Below are positions 41,661-52,866 of a stretch of 64,000 nucleotides of DNA, one piece after another. The notes beneath the pieces are model-generated. The model made no database searches. It was not told the DNA's origin and saw only the letters and a list, made by a program, of their open reading frames with translations. The translations under genes were made by a program, and so were the position numbers. Position 1 is the first letter of the stretch; each line of letters begins with the position of its first letter. Source of the DNA: Symsagittifera roscoffensis (taxonomy: Eukaryota > Xenacoelomorpha > Acoela > Convolutidae); the NCBI RefSeq assembly GCF_963678635.1, contig NC_087065.1, positions 55,580,397 through 55,644,396 on the forward strand, written 5' to 3'.

Positions 41661-43495
41661 CTAATATTTCTTATGTAAATATACTTGTATATTAGTATCA
41701 GAGAAGATTACTTGTATGAGCGCGTACAGTTCTCGAGGATGCAGTCGTCCTCTGTTCGGGTCGTACACTGGAAGCGAAAGCTCCTTCACATCCCTTTCCA
41801 CGAGGAAGTCTCTCAATCTCGTCAGGGACAAGACTAGGTTTTCCGGGTCTACGTGCCGTTTCTCCGTCGCCCGTGTCACTAGGAAACATAGGTATTTTCC
41901 CGGTATCTGAGACGCCGCCGGAGGCAAGGCTGCTACGCCCCCTATTTCTGGTCTTTGTTTCCAAAGGAATTCTATGTTTTTATATTCTCTCTTAAAATCT
42001 GCCGCTAACGCTGTCCTAAAACTCATGTGTGCTGTGATTGCTATCGCACATGTTCTAATTGTGAGCATGAAATCACTGTCTGTTAGTATTATGCTACTTG
42101 AATATTCATTTGGTAAGTTAAAATATGACTCAACTACCCTCCCTATGTCAGGTTTCTTAGGTTCTCCGCCTGTTTCTGCTTCTAAATCTCCTGTCTCTCT
42201 TGCTATTCTTAATTTTTTTATTATCAAGTTTTCAGTGTGGGTAAGACCTATCCCCACGCCCCGGACAAAAATATCCATCGACGACCGCGTCGATTGCATA
42301 CCGGGTATCAAATCAAGATTGGAAGCCGGAATGAGTAGTCGCCGCTCCTGGGCTGCCCAGGAAGGATCTTCTCGTTCGGTTTTCATGTATTTTATGCTTT
42401 CACGATCTACATCTTGAATCGTGACACTGATTTCCTTTGGGTCCGACGTCATTTCGTTCAGCCATTCCAAGACACGCAGATTTGTCAAGTCTTGTTCATA
42501 TGACTGCTGTTGCTCGTCGTCGAATTCTACCTCGGGTTTCGACCGGTCATCGACCCACTCATCGTCGTGATCATCGACTATGTCAATGTCCTGTGACACA
42601 GTTATTTCTTCTAGACCCACTACTTCTTCCCCTATCTTCTTTAGGTCTATCCTGTCTATCCAAATCTTCGCCGTAAGGGTTATATTTCTTCCTGGTTCTT
42701 GTCCTGTCATTCTGACGAGTCTGTATCGTGAACGGAAGATCCGGTTCCAAGTTCTTAGGAACCTCCCTTTATTCAGGGTCCTGCCAGTCCTCTTCTGTGT
42801 AGGGTAAAGTTTCATCGTCCGCTTCATCACGTCATTTGGATCCAGGTCCAGTGGTGTACTCGTTCCTTCCTCTATGACTTCATTTCCATCGTTCTTTTCC
42901 CTGGTGCCCTTCTCTTTGACCTCACAAGCAGGGTCCATCAATAGATAACCCCCTTCTTCCATGTCTGCAGGTATACACCAGTCTTCTGTCGATGGATTGT
43001 GTGGCTTAATATTTTCGTAATGAGTGGCTCGGCCCGTACTCAGTCTATAAAAGCGTCCCTCCTGGTGCACTTCCGTAATCATGAAGGGTCCCCTCCACTT
43101 TTTTAAAAGCTTCTTTGTTCCTTTCGGTGGTCTGACGCTTTGAAATACCCATACGTAATCTCCTACCGAGTAAGCTTTTGCACCAGTTGCTTTCTTATCA
43201 AATCTTTTCCTCTGCCTTGCCTGCGCTTGCTGAGTATTTCGTCTACACAAGTCGTTCAACTCTTGCTGACGTCTAATTACATCCCTCACATAGACCTGTG
43301 GTGACGTCTTCTTCCCCTCATACTCTGGGTAGAAGAAACTCAAGGGCAAAGACTTCTCGTGCCCTGTCAGCATCATATGTGGGCTGACTCCGGTGGTGGA
43401 ATGTTGTGTGCTATTGTAAGCTCCCATCACCTGTTGAAGATATCTGTCCCAATCGGTCATCTACCTGGAACAATATACCCTCAGCATTGACACTA
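41661..43495 (-). pseudogene. Element B: integrase C-terminal part with macro-like domain
   Basis: This corresponds to A 17940-19790. It is truncated inside the integrase core and has a TAG in place of a Tyr codon (minus strand, near 43461) just before MTDWDRYL. The GPY/F motif WRGPFMI is kept. A segment in the acidic linker reads in a shifted frame between two indels that restore the frame. The macro-like region is complete: CAIAITAHMSFRTALAADF, GVAALPP, YLCFLVTRATEK and FSDTNIQVYLHK. The Asp of A's ITADMS is His here. Confidence 0.8.
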
Positions 43496-43579
43496 TGCAT
43501 TCCTAATTGCGGACTTAGTTGAAGAAACGTCTTCTTCATTGCCGAGAACGAAGACTATTCGGAATCCCAGCTTTACCAA

Positions 43580-44355
43580 TTCACTAAATAATTTGAGAAT
43601 GCGTCAAAATTTAAATTAAAACAAACGTTTTCGCACATTTTTGTGCATCTTCAGGTTTTAAAAATTCTAAATTATCTGTACAAAATGATCAAAGATCATA
43701 AAAAGTGTTATACACGTCATTATTCCAAAATTTTAAAAGTTCAACCAATCAAAACTTTAAAAATTTTACTGAAATCATGTAACAACTATTATGTAACAAT
43801 TTTAAACATTTTGTTGCAAATTTCTGAGAGTTTTCACCTTTTATCTTTTTACAATTTCGTTTTGTCGCTATTTTTCATGCTAGCATGTAAGTTACTTCAA
43901 AAACTTTTTGTTTTAGCCAGAATTTTGCGATTTTGGAACTATAGTCTTAGTGTCAGCTCCCTACTTCTAAACTTGTCGCGCGTCTTAATTCCCGGCCTCT
44001 CTTGACTAATCTGCAGCGCCTCTTGTGTAAGTAACTTGATGCTGCTAGACGCCTGGTCGATTACTTTTCATTTAAACTCAGATTTACCACTCTCACTACC
44101 ACACTGCCTTATATGTTGTCCAACTGGGTCATCCTCTTTTCGGTGTTCCTCAATCCTTGTGGTGAGATGTCGGACCATCTAGCCAACATAGATGGATTTG
44201 CACCCACAATATTCAATTCTGTACACTACTTTTGATTTGAGTTCACTGGAAAAAGAGGATTTTAGAGAAAGCATACAAGTTTTCATTTTCCTCGTCGTGA
44301 ATTTTATCAGCGCATTGATGATATCGCGCACTTTTTATGCTAATGTCTGACTGTG
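43580..44355 (-). pseudogene. Penelope-like element, inverted left arm with broken GIY-YIG endonuclease
   Basis: This is the reverse complement of 44630-45400 with many differences. It encodes a decayed version of the same GIY-YIG endonuclease with several stops, for example a TAG directly after IYVG. A hammerhead-like motif lies at about 43605-43665 on the minus strand (CTGAAGA at 43648-43654). Homology ends near 43580; 43496-43579 matches neither element B nor the Penelope arm. Confidence 0.7.
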
Positions 44356-44629
44356 ACTCCCCCTAGATTGGACCATCAAGATGGGTGGTGAATCACTGCT
44401 ATAATCACAGTGCTTCTTTCTCTCAGCCAAGTTGTTTTTGTTTTTGCCCTCCCTGATGATCTTTTCAAGGGCATGGGATGCAACCCGCTACGACCAACTT
44501 TCCGGATATTGGTTATCCAACCACTGCTCACGTTGATTTTCATAGCTCTATCATATTCTTCCAATGTTGACGTACTGCGGAAAACCCGGTGAAGAGTTCC
44601 TTCAATCACGCTTCTCTTGTACTGAAGGG
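44356..44629. other. Spacer between the two Penelope-like arms
   Basis: This 274-bp segment sits between inverted arms. The minus strand is open from 44609 to 44376 (77 residues, rich in Arg and Ser), possibly part of the linker between RT and endonuclease of the left-arm copy. I see no RT motif here, so the element lacks its polymerase. Confidence 0.35.
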
Positions 44630-45044
44630 GGCGCAGACATTAGCAAAAAAAGTGCGCGATATCACCAATGCGCTGATAAAATTCACGACGAGGAAAATGA
44701 AATTTTGTATGCCCTCTCTAAAATCCTCCTTTTCCAGTGAACTGAAATCAAAAGTGGTGTACAGACTTGAATGTTGTGTGTGCAAATCCATCTATGTTGG
44801 CCAGACTGTCCGAAATCTCACCACAAGGATTGAAGAACACCGAAAAGAGAATACCCCAGTTCGACAGCATATAAGGCAGTGTGGTATTGAGAGTGGTAAG
44901 TCTGAGTTTAAATGGAAAATAATCGACCAGGCGTCCAGCAGCATCAAGTTACTTACACTAGAGGCGCTGCACATTAGGAAAGAGAGACCGGCAGTTCACA
45001 CGCGCGACGAGTTTAGAAGTAGGGAGCTGACACTAAGGCTATAA
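44589..45044 (+). CDS. Penelope-like element GIY-YIG endonuclease (fragment)
   Basis: This 151-residue frame is the C-terminal endonuclease of a Penelope-like retroelement, which nicks target DNA. VVYRLECCVCKSIYVGQT contains the GIY-YIG core together with the CxxC of the zinc-finger-like motif typical of Penelope endonucleases. RIEEHRKE supplies the conserved Arg and His, HIRQCG the ligand His, and LEALHIRKERPAVH the catalytic Glu region. The upstream RT is absent, so this is a truncated copy although the domain is open. It is duplicated at 45890-46289. Confidence 0.85.
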   Translation: MKSSFNHASLVLKGAQTLAKKVRDITNALIKFTTRKMKFCMPSLKSSFSSELKSKVVYRLECCVCKSIYVGQTVRNLTTRIEEHRKENTPVRQHIRQCGIESGKSEFKWKIIDQASSSIKLLTLEALHIRKERPAVHTRDEFRSRELTLRL

Positions 45045-45479
45045 ATCCAGAATCGAAAAATTCTGGCTAAAACAAAATTTTTTTGAAATAACTTACATGT
45101 TAGCATTAAAATTAGCGACAAAACGAAATTGTAAAAAAAAAGGTGAAAATTCTCAGAAATTTGTGACAAAATGTTTAAAATTGTTACATAATAGTTGTTA
45201 CATAATTTCAGTAAAACTTTTAAAATTTTGATTGGCTGAATTTCTAAAATTTTGGAATAATGATGTGTATGACACTTTTTATGATCTTTGATCATTTTGT
45301 ACAGATAGTTTAGAGTTTTAAAACCTGAAGATGTACAAAAATGTGCGAAAACGTTAGTTTGATTTTACAATTTTAAAGCATTCTCAAAATAATTAGATGT
45401 AAAATTTTGAATCACTCAATATTGCCGCAACAATTCACATATCAAAGCTAGAAAATGGTCGGTTCTCCACATAATCCTG
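45045..45479 (+). other. Penelope-like element 3' region
   Basis: This AT-rich sequence after the endonuclease stop has an inverted counterpart at 43580-44010. It contains the hammerhead-like motif at 45311-45376 and joins directly to an LTR end (TGTAACATTCG at 45480). Confidence 0.65.
45311..45376 (+). ncRNA. Hammerhead ribozyme-like motif of the Penelope-like element
   Basis: CTGAAGA (45325-45331) is followed by the stem GTACA-AAAA-TGTGC (45333-45346), then GAA (45347-45349), a short stem AAC-GTTA-GTT (45350-45359) and T. Flanking AAAAC before and GATTTT after can form stem I with one bulge. In the left arm the second stem reads GCACA/TGTGC, so U-G became C-G, keeping the pairing. A U lies between the core and stem II, which is atypical. 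Penelope-like elements are known to carry hammerheads in their terminal repeats. Confidence 0.5.
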
Positions 45480-45889
45480 TGTAACATTCGCCCGGAAGTA
45501 CATATCGACGGAAAAAAAAGCCAGGTTCTAACACGACCGGCTAGCGTCTAAACACAGCTCTACATGCTTTTCACCGTCTCTGCCAAAGCCAGTTCTTTTG
45601 GCGGTCTTTCTAACATCGGGTCGACTAAAGTTGTTACTGTTTCCGGCTTCAATCCGAACGCTCTAAAAAAATTTTAAATGCAAAAATAGTGAGCTCATGG
45701 CTGGGTCTCAGTGTCCCCAGACCACGAGGTCACTCCTAAAATAAGGGCTGCTCCTTATTTACTATATTACTATTGTTTTTGTTCAGTAGATAAAAATCAT
45801 TATCTCCATCAAAGATGCATCAATCCTTTCCCTCAACTCCTAGCTTCTCATGATCTGAAAAACGAATTTAGATGTTATCAATTCAATTC
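45480..45889 (-). repeat. Partial LTR copy inside the first tandem unit
   Basis: It starts TGTAACATTCGCCCGG and matches 46725-47134. It ends where the duplicated GIY-YIG frame begins (ATTCAATTC joined to AAAAAAAGTGC). Confidence 0.85.
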
Positions 45890-46289
45890 AAAAAAAGTGC
45901 GCGATATCACCAATGCGCTGATAAAATTCACGACGAGGAAAATGAAATTTTGTATGCCCTCTCTAAAATCCTCCTTTTCCAGTGAACTGAAATCAAAAGT
46001 GGTGTACAGACTTGAATGTTGTGTGTGCAAATCCATCTATGTTGGCCAGACTGTCCGAAATCTCACCACAAGGATTGAAGAACACCGAAAAGAGAATACC
46101 CCAGTTCGACAGCATATAAGGCAGTGTGGTATTGAGAGTGGTAAGTCTGAGTTTAAATGGAAAATAATCGACCAGGCGTCCAGCAGCATCAAGTTACTTA
46201 CACTAGAGGCGCTGCACATTAGGAAAGAGAGACCGGCAGTTCACACGCGCGACGAGTTTAGAAGTAGGGAGCTGACACTAAGGCTATAA
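45711..46289 (+). pseudogene. Second GIY-YIG copy, fused to antisense LTR sequence
   Basis: From residue 61 on, the 192-residue open frame is identical to the first GIY-YIG copy. Its first 60 residues come from antisense LTR sequence brought in by the tandem duplication, starting at GTG with no ATG before the conserved domain. The fused frame is an accident of the junction near 45890. The endonuclease motifs IYVGQT and RIEEHRKE are intact. Confidence 0.75.
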
Positions 46290-46555
46290 ATCCAGAATCG
46301 AAAAATTCTGGCTAAAACAAAATTTTTTTGAAATAACTTACATGTTAGCATTAAAATTAGCGACAAAACGAAATTGTAAAAAAAAAGGTGAAAATTCTCA
46401 GAAATTTGTGACAAAATGTTTAAAATTGTTACATAATAGTTGTTACATAATTTCAGTAAAACTTTTAAAATTTTGATTGGCTGAATTTCTAAAATTTTGG
46501 AATAATGATGTGTATGACACTTTTTATGATCTTTGATCATTTTGTACAGATAGTT

Positions 46556-46621
46556 TAGAGTTTTAAAACCTGAAGATGTACAAAAATGTGCGAAAACGTT
46601 AGTTTGATTTTACAATTTTAA
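46556..46621 (+). ncRNA. Second hammerhead-like motif (duplicate)
   Basis: This is the same sequence as 45311-45376, shifted by 1245 bp. Confidence 0.5.
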
Positions 46622-46724
46622 AGCATTCTCAAAATAATTAGATGTAAAATTTTGAATCACTCAATATTGCCGCAACAATTCACATATCAAAGCTAGAAAA
46701 TGGTCGGTTCTCCACATAATCCTG

Positions 46725-47661
46725 TGTAACATTCGCCCGGAAGTACATATCGACGGAAAAAAAAGCCAGGTTCTAACACGACCGGCTAGCGTCTAAACAC
46801 AGCTCTACATGCTTTTCACCGTCTCTGCCAAAGCCAGTTCTTTTGGCGGTCTTTCTAACATCGGGTCGACTAAAGTTGTTACTGTTTCCGGCTTCAATCC
46901 GAACGCTCTAAAAAAATTTTAAATGCAAAAATAGTGAGCTCATGGCTGGGTCTCAGTGTCCCCAGACCACGAGGTCACTCCTAAAATAAGGGCTGCTCCT
47001 TATTTACTATATTACTATTGTTTTTGTTCAGTAGATAAAAATCATTATCTCCATCAAAGATGCATCAATCCTTTCCCTCAACTCCTAGCTTCTCATGATC
47101 TGAAAAACGAATTTAGATGTTATTAATTCAATTCAAGACATCTCCAGGAAGCTAAACATTTATAAAATACAGTTTTGGTTCTCCTCCCGAGACCCCTCCG
47201 GATTCTGCAATCAGGGGAAATAACGTCCTTTCTTTTTCAGGAAGGCTGGACACGCCATCCCAACACCCTTCCTTGTTCTCGGAAATCGCGTTGTCACGAT
47301 TGTAGCGGCACAATCGTTACAACTTGGAATGGTTGTGGGTCACAGTTACTTCTTATCGTTCGTATTTCTCGCCTGACTCTTCTCTGTCTAATTTTAACGT
47401 TGTTCTCGTTGAGAAAACTGTCGTTCTGTTTTCGCCGTTTCAGTTGGTGCGAAATCTCGACGTTGACACGTGTCTCTCTTTTTGAACGAACGTTTAAAAA
47501 TTAACATGAGTTCCAAATTAACCCTTCCGCAGTCGTCAAAATGAACGATTAAGAACTCTAATTTGTTGAAACCGTTAATCTTCCCACTCCGATGTCACAA
47601 TGAAATTTCGAATTCTACAGTTTCGATTTTGCAGTTTCGTACATTCTGGTCGAATGTCACA
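46725..47661 (-). repeat. 3' LTR of element C
   Basis: On the minus strand it begins TGTGACATTCGACCAGAATG at 47661 after the polypurine region CTGTCCGGGGAGTA, and ends CGAATGTTACA at 46725. The length is 937 bp. The hairpin at 47291-47322 has a covarying stem (TTGTCACGATTGT with ACAATCGTTACAA, one mismatch). It contains one GACCCCTCCGGATT motif. Confidence 0.85.
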
Positions 47662-48379
47662 TACTCCCCGGACAGCCCGGTCAAGGTCCTCATTGAGTCT
47701 CGTAGTCTTCATCAAAATGGTACAGTGCCATCGAACAGAATTTACAAAATGCTTGAAATCACTTTTATCCACGTCATATCGACTCACTGCAAAATGCAAA
47801 TGGCATCATACCACACTATTGTAGCCTTCCAAATTCCTTCATTAATCTGCACTTTCGAGAATATGATCTCAAGATAAAACTTTTTTTCTGACTTCCAATG
47901 TCTATGTCACGATTTAAAACGTTTTTTCCTAGGTTTAAAAAGTGTTGGGACGCAGAACAGTCCTGCCAACCAACAAACTAAAATTATCCTACTATGCTTC
48001 TTCCCTTCGGAAAACTAGTTGTTATTGGTCCTGAATATTAAAAATAAGGATCTCGGTGGTTAGAAGAAACAATAAAATAATCTCCCTCTTCGAGAGATTA
48101 CCCAAGCCTTTCATATCACCACAAAGTAATCAGTCGTCTTAGTTGATAAAAAAAACAATCATGCAGGCTGGAATATTTAAAATACTCTTCACTCAAGCCT
48201 TTCTAAATAAACAGTAAGTGTCTCTAAAGCCACTAACTAAAATCACAATGCATTTTTATAAATGCAACGAATTCTTTAATCTTCACAATTCAACTAAATG
48301 TTTTCTCTTCAGTTTCAATTGCAAACTTAGCTGCTTTGTTTCTCATTTGAATTTTTCTCACACAAACAATTTTGAGTTT

Positions 48380-51180
48380 TAGTTGGTAGCTTTTCTGACG
48401 CTGTTCAACAACAAGGTAGAGGATTAACGCTATTTTCCCTGTTTCGCCAGAAGCTGTTGTGGAGGCACAACTTGACTCCAAGTCTTGCTTCAACATTTCC
48501 TCTCTTTCTCTCCCGTTACATTCACTTGTTCTAGACGTTCTCTTCACTGCGTTGGTTACTGCATTCCGATGAGGTACAAAAGCTTGCTTGAAACTCCTGC
48601 TCCAAAGTCAAGCTGATATGCACTCTACACTCTGCTGTGCTTCGACATATGCTTCTTGGCATACTCGTACAACCATGCAGTCATGTTGGCTCTGAACCAA
48701 GGCATCAGTCATCTTCTGGCCCATATCTTTTTCACTTCCATCGGAATGTTCAAGATTCGGCACGTTATCTCAAAAAGATCTAAATCTTTTAGACAATCCA
48801 ATTCCTGCAATTGCTCTTTCGTAGGCGTTTCTTGTCGATTGTTCTCTTTTACATGAGCTTCAAGCCATCGTATCGCCATCATAACTCCCACTATCACTAT
48901 CGTTATGGGCTGTGATAAATCTGGTAAACCCATGGAGAGCAGCTCTCCACAGTCCCAGATCAATACCAGGTTACTACTCCCAGGATACCACCATGTTTGT
49001 AGCAAGCAATGGCAGGGGAACTCATCATGTGTCAGCATGATGCTCCTCCAATTACGCTTTTCCAAAGCTTCCAGTAGTGGTTCCACTTCCATCATCACTC
49101 GGTGGATTCATCATTCTCATTTACTGCATTGTAATCTGTGACTGTTGACCCTTTCTGCTTTCTGTCTTTCAAAGTCACTGAAGTTCCCACTGGCGTATCC
49201 CATGAACTTCTTTCCCAGTATCGATTCTAAGTCTTCTTTGGTCCTCTCTGGAACTGCTGAGAACATTTTGCACAACATTTTCTAAAATTTTTCTGAAATT
49301 CTTGCTTGTCTTACGCATTTCGGCACTGAAAAGGCTTGTTCCACGATCGTCCTCGTACTTTTCACATCCACTGCTACGGAATGCACTGGGTATCTACTTT
49401 TTCACATTGAAGCCAATGTTGATCCCACTAAATATCGAGCTCCTGTCGGTCTACGATAGGTGTCACTGTACTGGATGTTCATTTCCGCCTCGATCGCTTC
49501 TCTCCAATTTCCAATATGATTTTGCTCGGTTTGCAAAACTCCCGGAAATACTTTTACACTGATGGCCGTGACCATCTCATGCTTTTGTTCTAGATTCAAA
49601 AGTGACTCTAAAGAACCAAACATGCTGTGGAATCCTAGTACATTCACTAGATTCACCTGGGTTCCTCCATGGCAATCTGCAATCAACTCCGTTTCCGTTT
49701 TTGCTTTCATCACAGTGTTCTCAAACAAAATCGTTAATTGCTTGTGTTGTTTCTCCAGGGTCTTTACGCAATCCATACATCCGCAGATGTGACCCTGCAG
49801 TCCAGAGACTTCCGCCAGACAGCTACCAGGTTTAGCCCAGTCCTCTAGTCCCCAGCCAGGCAACTCTACTTTGTCTTCTCCGTTGCTCTTAGAGGATGGC
49901 GTCATTAAACTGTAAGTGATGTTCAGGTCACGCAAGTTACAGCATGAATTCAATTCCCTCTGCACGTCTTGCGTTGCACGCAGTATCGAATCGGCATTAG
50001 GACTCGGAAACCATGATGGTTTCATCAGTTCCCACACCACCATTAGACTCGTTCCTAGCAGTTTGTCTGAAAATCCCAATCCAAACTCCACTCGTTTGTC
50101 GGATTTTGGCACAGAAGGTGCAGTCACCTTTTCTTCCAAGATTAGTCCCAACTTGGTCTGCGGATTAGTAGCGCCTTTAATCGTTGCAATTCTCGACGTC
50201 CAGAATCTTAGCAACACTGCTTGTTCGTAATCAAAGAAGCAATCGCGTACGTCTTCACTCAGGAAATTGTTGTCTTCGAAGTACCGTAACACTACTGCTC
50301 TCCATGGTATGCTCACTAACTGCTCTATCGTTTCTTCGTGCAACTCAGAAGATACCAAAGTCCCGTATGCCTTCTGCTTCAGGGTTGTGCCTTGCATCAT
50401 CGTCTCTAAATAACCCTCCAGGGCATTTTTGTTTTCCAGAGCAACCTCCATGTATCCACCAGCGGCTTCCGACACTGTCAGTCGGTAGTACTCCACTGGG
50501 ATTAGCTGTCCTACGACGCTGCCCTTTCCATGGTTCATGGAAGACGTTTTGAAATCTTGTAGGTTACTCTCTCCACATTGGCTGAGTATTTCCATCTCTA
50601 ACGTTGCTCCAGTCAGAGTGCGGTCACTCCTCTTGGTTGTATAACTGGCTAGTTTTATTCCTACCATGAGAATGGGTGGCACCTTCGCTACGTTAGTCAA
50701 CAATTCTGTCAGTGCCAGGCAATCGGTCATCACCCTGTCCCATGTCCATGGCTTCTTCGATGCGCTTTCTTTTGGCTTGGAGTTGACAGCTTTTATCGAG
50801 ATTTCAGAATCCACCTTTTTTTCAAGCTTTCCTTAAAGTCACTTTGCTGCCAAGTTTCTTTTTCATATCATTAATCTTGTCAATCACCATCTTTGATCGC
50901 ATCGTTCCCTTTCGGGTTCTCGGCAGATACACTACTTCTTCCTTGCTTTCTTGCGGCGTCGTCTTTATAGGAGAAATTACCTCATTTTCGTCAGTGGCCG
51001 TGTCGATCAATAACTCGCTCAATCTCCATTCACACTCATCGAGTTTGTCAAGGACTTCCTGCATTAGTGGTCTGTTGAGACCTATTTTCGGTATGAAGGC
51101 AACTCTGTCCATAATGCATCCCGTTCTATTCTCGTGGTCTCTAAGACGTACTTCCCACTCTTCTTCGGGCAACGTTCCCA
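48380..51180 (-). pseudogene. Element C, LTR-side copy of the unknown C-terminal part
   Basis: This corresponds to A 25581-29141 with losses. Main blocks are 48709-49098, 49402-50814 and the start of 50822-51865. Near 50274 about 550 bp present in the other C copy (54404-54954) are missing, joining RYFE directly to NNFLSED in frame. Positions about 49780-50274 match element B far better than the other C copy. About 12 codons near the N-terminus (after VAF) are missing in both C copies. Confidence 0.8.
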
Positions 51181-52683
51181 AGAAAGGTACTCTGGCAGTG
51201 CCTTCTATTCTTCTTCTCCTTTGTAATTCCCTTAAGAGTTTCTTTTCGGCGTTTTTAGAATTGCTCGGAGAGCTGCTCTCCGGCAAATTCCGGTTCCTTT
51301 CAATGAAGGTCGACGGAGGTTCTAGCATGGAAGTTCCCTCGTCTGCTGGCTCAGTCGTTGCTTCTAACGTGTCTGTGCCGTTTTCAAAGTCGCTGAGAAA
51401 GTTCAAGTCCAGGCTGGACATCCCGCCTGTCGAAGCTTTGACGTCCTCTTTCTCAGACTGATCGGGATCCTGTTGCATAGTTTCTTCCGATCGACGGCAT
51501 CCTCCTTGCCCATCGTCTCGTCTTGGATTCTTTCCTGAACTTGAGGGCCCTTGCTCTTCATCCCTTACTCCATCTGGTAATTTTGGTACAACTAGTCTGC
51601 CAGCTGACTGATTTTCCTCCTCTCCGTGAACTACCTTGACTTCTTCACAGCCGAAGGGTGCTAGCATGGTTCTAGTCTGTAGTGTTCCGTCCACCGTTAA
51701 CTTTGGTTTTACACTCGTCAAGATTAGGGATGCTATCATGACCATTGGCGACAGATCCAGTTTCGCCCATCCCTCGTTGAATCGTCCAGGCTTCGGAGTT
51801 GCTGCATTATTCATCCGTTTCCTCGTTGTGTCATCCGTGAAGGCAAACTGCGTATTCTGCAGCACTGCGGCGTTTCAGCCCACGAAGCACGGGTCCATCA
51901 TCTCGGAGAATTTCGCTACACTCCTTTCAATAGTTTCGAAGGTTCTCAACCTAGCGGTTTGTACTACGGAGACTGCTCCGAGCAACATCCTTCTAATTGA
52001 GGGAAATTCAGGGATCTCTTCTGGCAGTTTCTTGTAGTCACCCAGCCTTTCGTTTCTTCTCTCAATTTGTGATATGCTGCAGTCAGTCGAGGATTTCTTG
52101 TTCCATTCTTCTTATTGTAGGGCCGTAGATTCCAGAGCTTCAGGAATACCTCGATGTGCCCTCTATCTACTTCTCTCATCCTATCACGGAAGTGATCATC
52201 AAAATTTGTAACGGTCATCTCCGGCTTTGATATTTTCGTGAATAACAAGTCCTCACTCATTATCTCTCGTAGGGCGTGCTGTTCACACCAGTTGAGTGCA
52301 CTTCCGTCCACTGCTGATATGAGGTTCAGGTGCAACACCGCCTCCTGTATGCCTCCGCCTTAACGTCAGGGAACGAATTCCGTGGCTCCTCTGATCAATG
52401 CTTAGGGATCTGTCCTCATAGCCAAGCTCAGGTCAGTTAACATGGGCATGCCCCCAGCATGACGTCGCACGTCTTCTTCCTTCTGAATTGTCTCATCCTC
52501 TCCTGTTCCAAAGCGATTCTGCTGCAGGAGGTATTGGATACGAGTTTGTCGCAGATCTCCTATCTTGGTCCTGGAATTACTGGGTCGCTTCACGTCAAAC
52601 CTCTTCACGTTCTCTCTCATCTGCTCCGGGTAGCGTGTCAGCTTCATCAATCCTCCCAAGTTCCCGTGCGTTATCGCAATTAG
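51177..52683 (-). pseudogene. Element C, LTR-side copy of the middle part (C-terminal half)
   Basis: This is almost identical to 55877-57420 apart from small indels, including a deletion of about 40 bp near 52375 relative to 57070-57110. It ends abruptly near 52683 where a displaced fragment begins. Confidence 0.78.
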
Positions 52684-52866
52684 ATTCCAGAATCCACCTT
52701 TGTTTTTCCAGCTTACCTTAAAGTGTTTTTGCTGCCAAGTTTCTTTTTCATATCATTAATCTTGTCAATCACCATCTTTGATCGCATCGTTCCCTTTCGG
52801 GTTCTCGACAGATACAATACTTCTTCCTTGCTTTTTTGCGGCGTTGTCTTTATAGGAGAAATTACA
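52684..52866 (-). repeat. Displaced 183-bp fragment at the element C duplication junction
   Basis: The sequence matches 55503-55685 and 50813-50995, the start of the unknown C-terminal part, with a few differences. It lies out of order between the two large copies and joins at 52867 to the far end of the same gene (CATCGGAATGTTCAAGATTC). Confidence 0.8.

Larger units (their letters stand above)
31532..43495 (-). mobile_element. Element B interior: older, 5'-truncated relative of element A
   Basis: The minus strand carries, in A's order, the end of integrase with the macro-like domain, the SGNH protein, the middle part and the unknown C-terminal part, then 3' UTR and LTR. It stops at about 43495, which corresponds to A position 17940 in the integrase core. 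Everything upstream (leader, Gag, RT) is absent. Several stops and indels break the frames. Beyond the breakpoint is unrelated sequence leading into a Penelope-like element. Confidence 0.88.
44645..47134 (+). repeat. Two tandem copies of a 1245-bp unit
   Basis: Unit 1 is 44645-45889 and unit 2 is 45890-47134, offset exactly 1245 and almost identical (one C/T difference seen at the end). Each unit contains most of the GIY-YIG frame, the Penelope 3' region and the first 410 bp (minus orientation: last 410 bp) of an LTR. The second unit runs on into the rest of element C's LTR. The arrangement shows a recent direct duplication spanning the boundary of two mobile elements. Confidence 0.9.

Noticed and set aside
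44410-44592. Membrane protein frame between the Penelope arms
   Set aside because: It is a short frame in the spacer between inverted arms, with no homologous features and no support from the duplicated unit.
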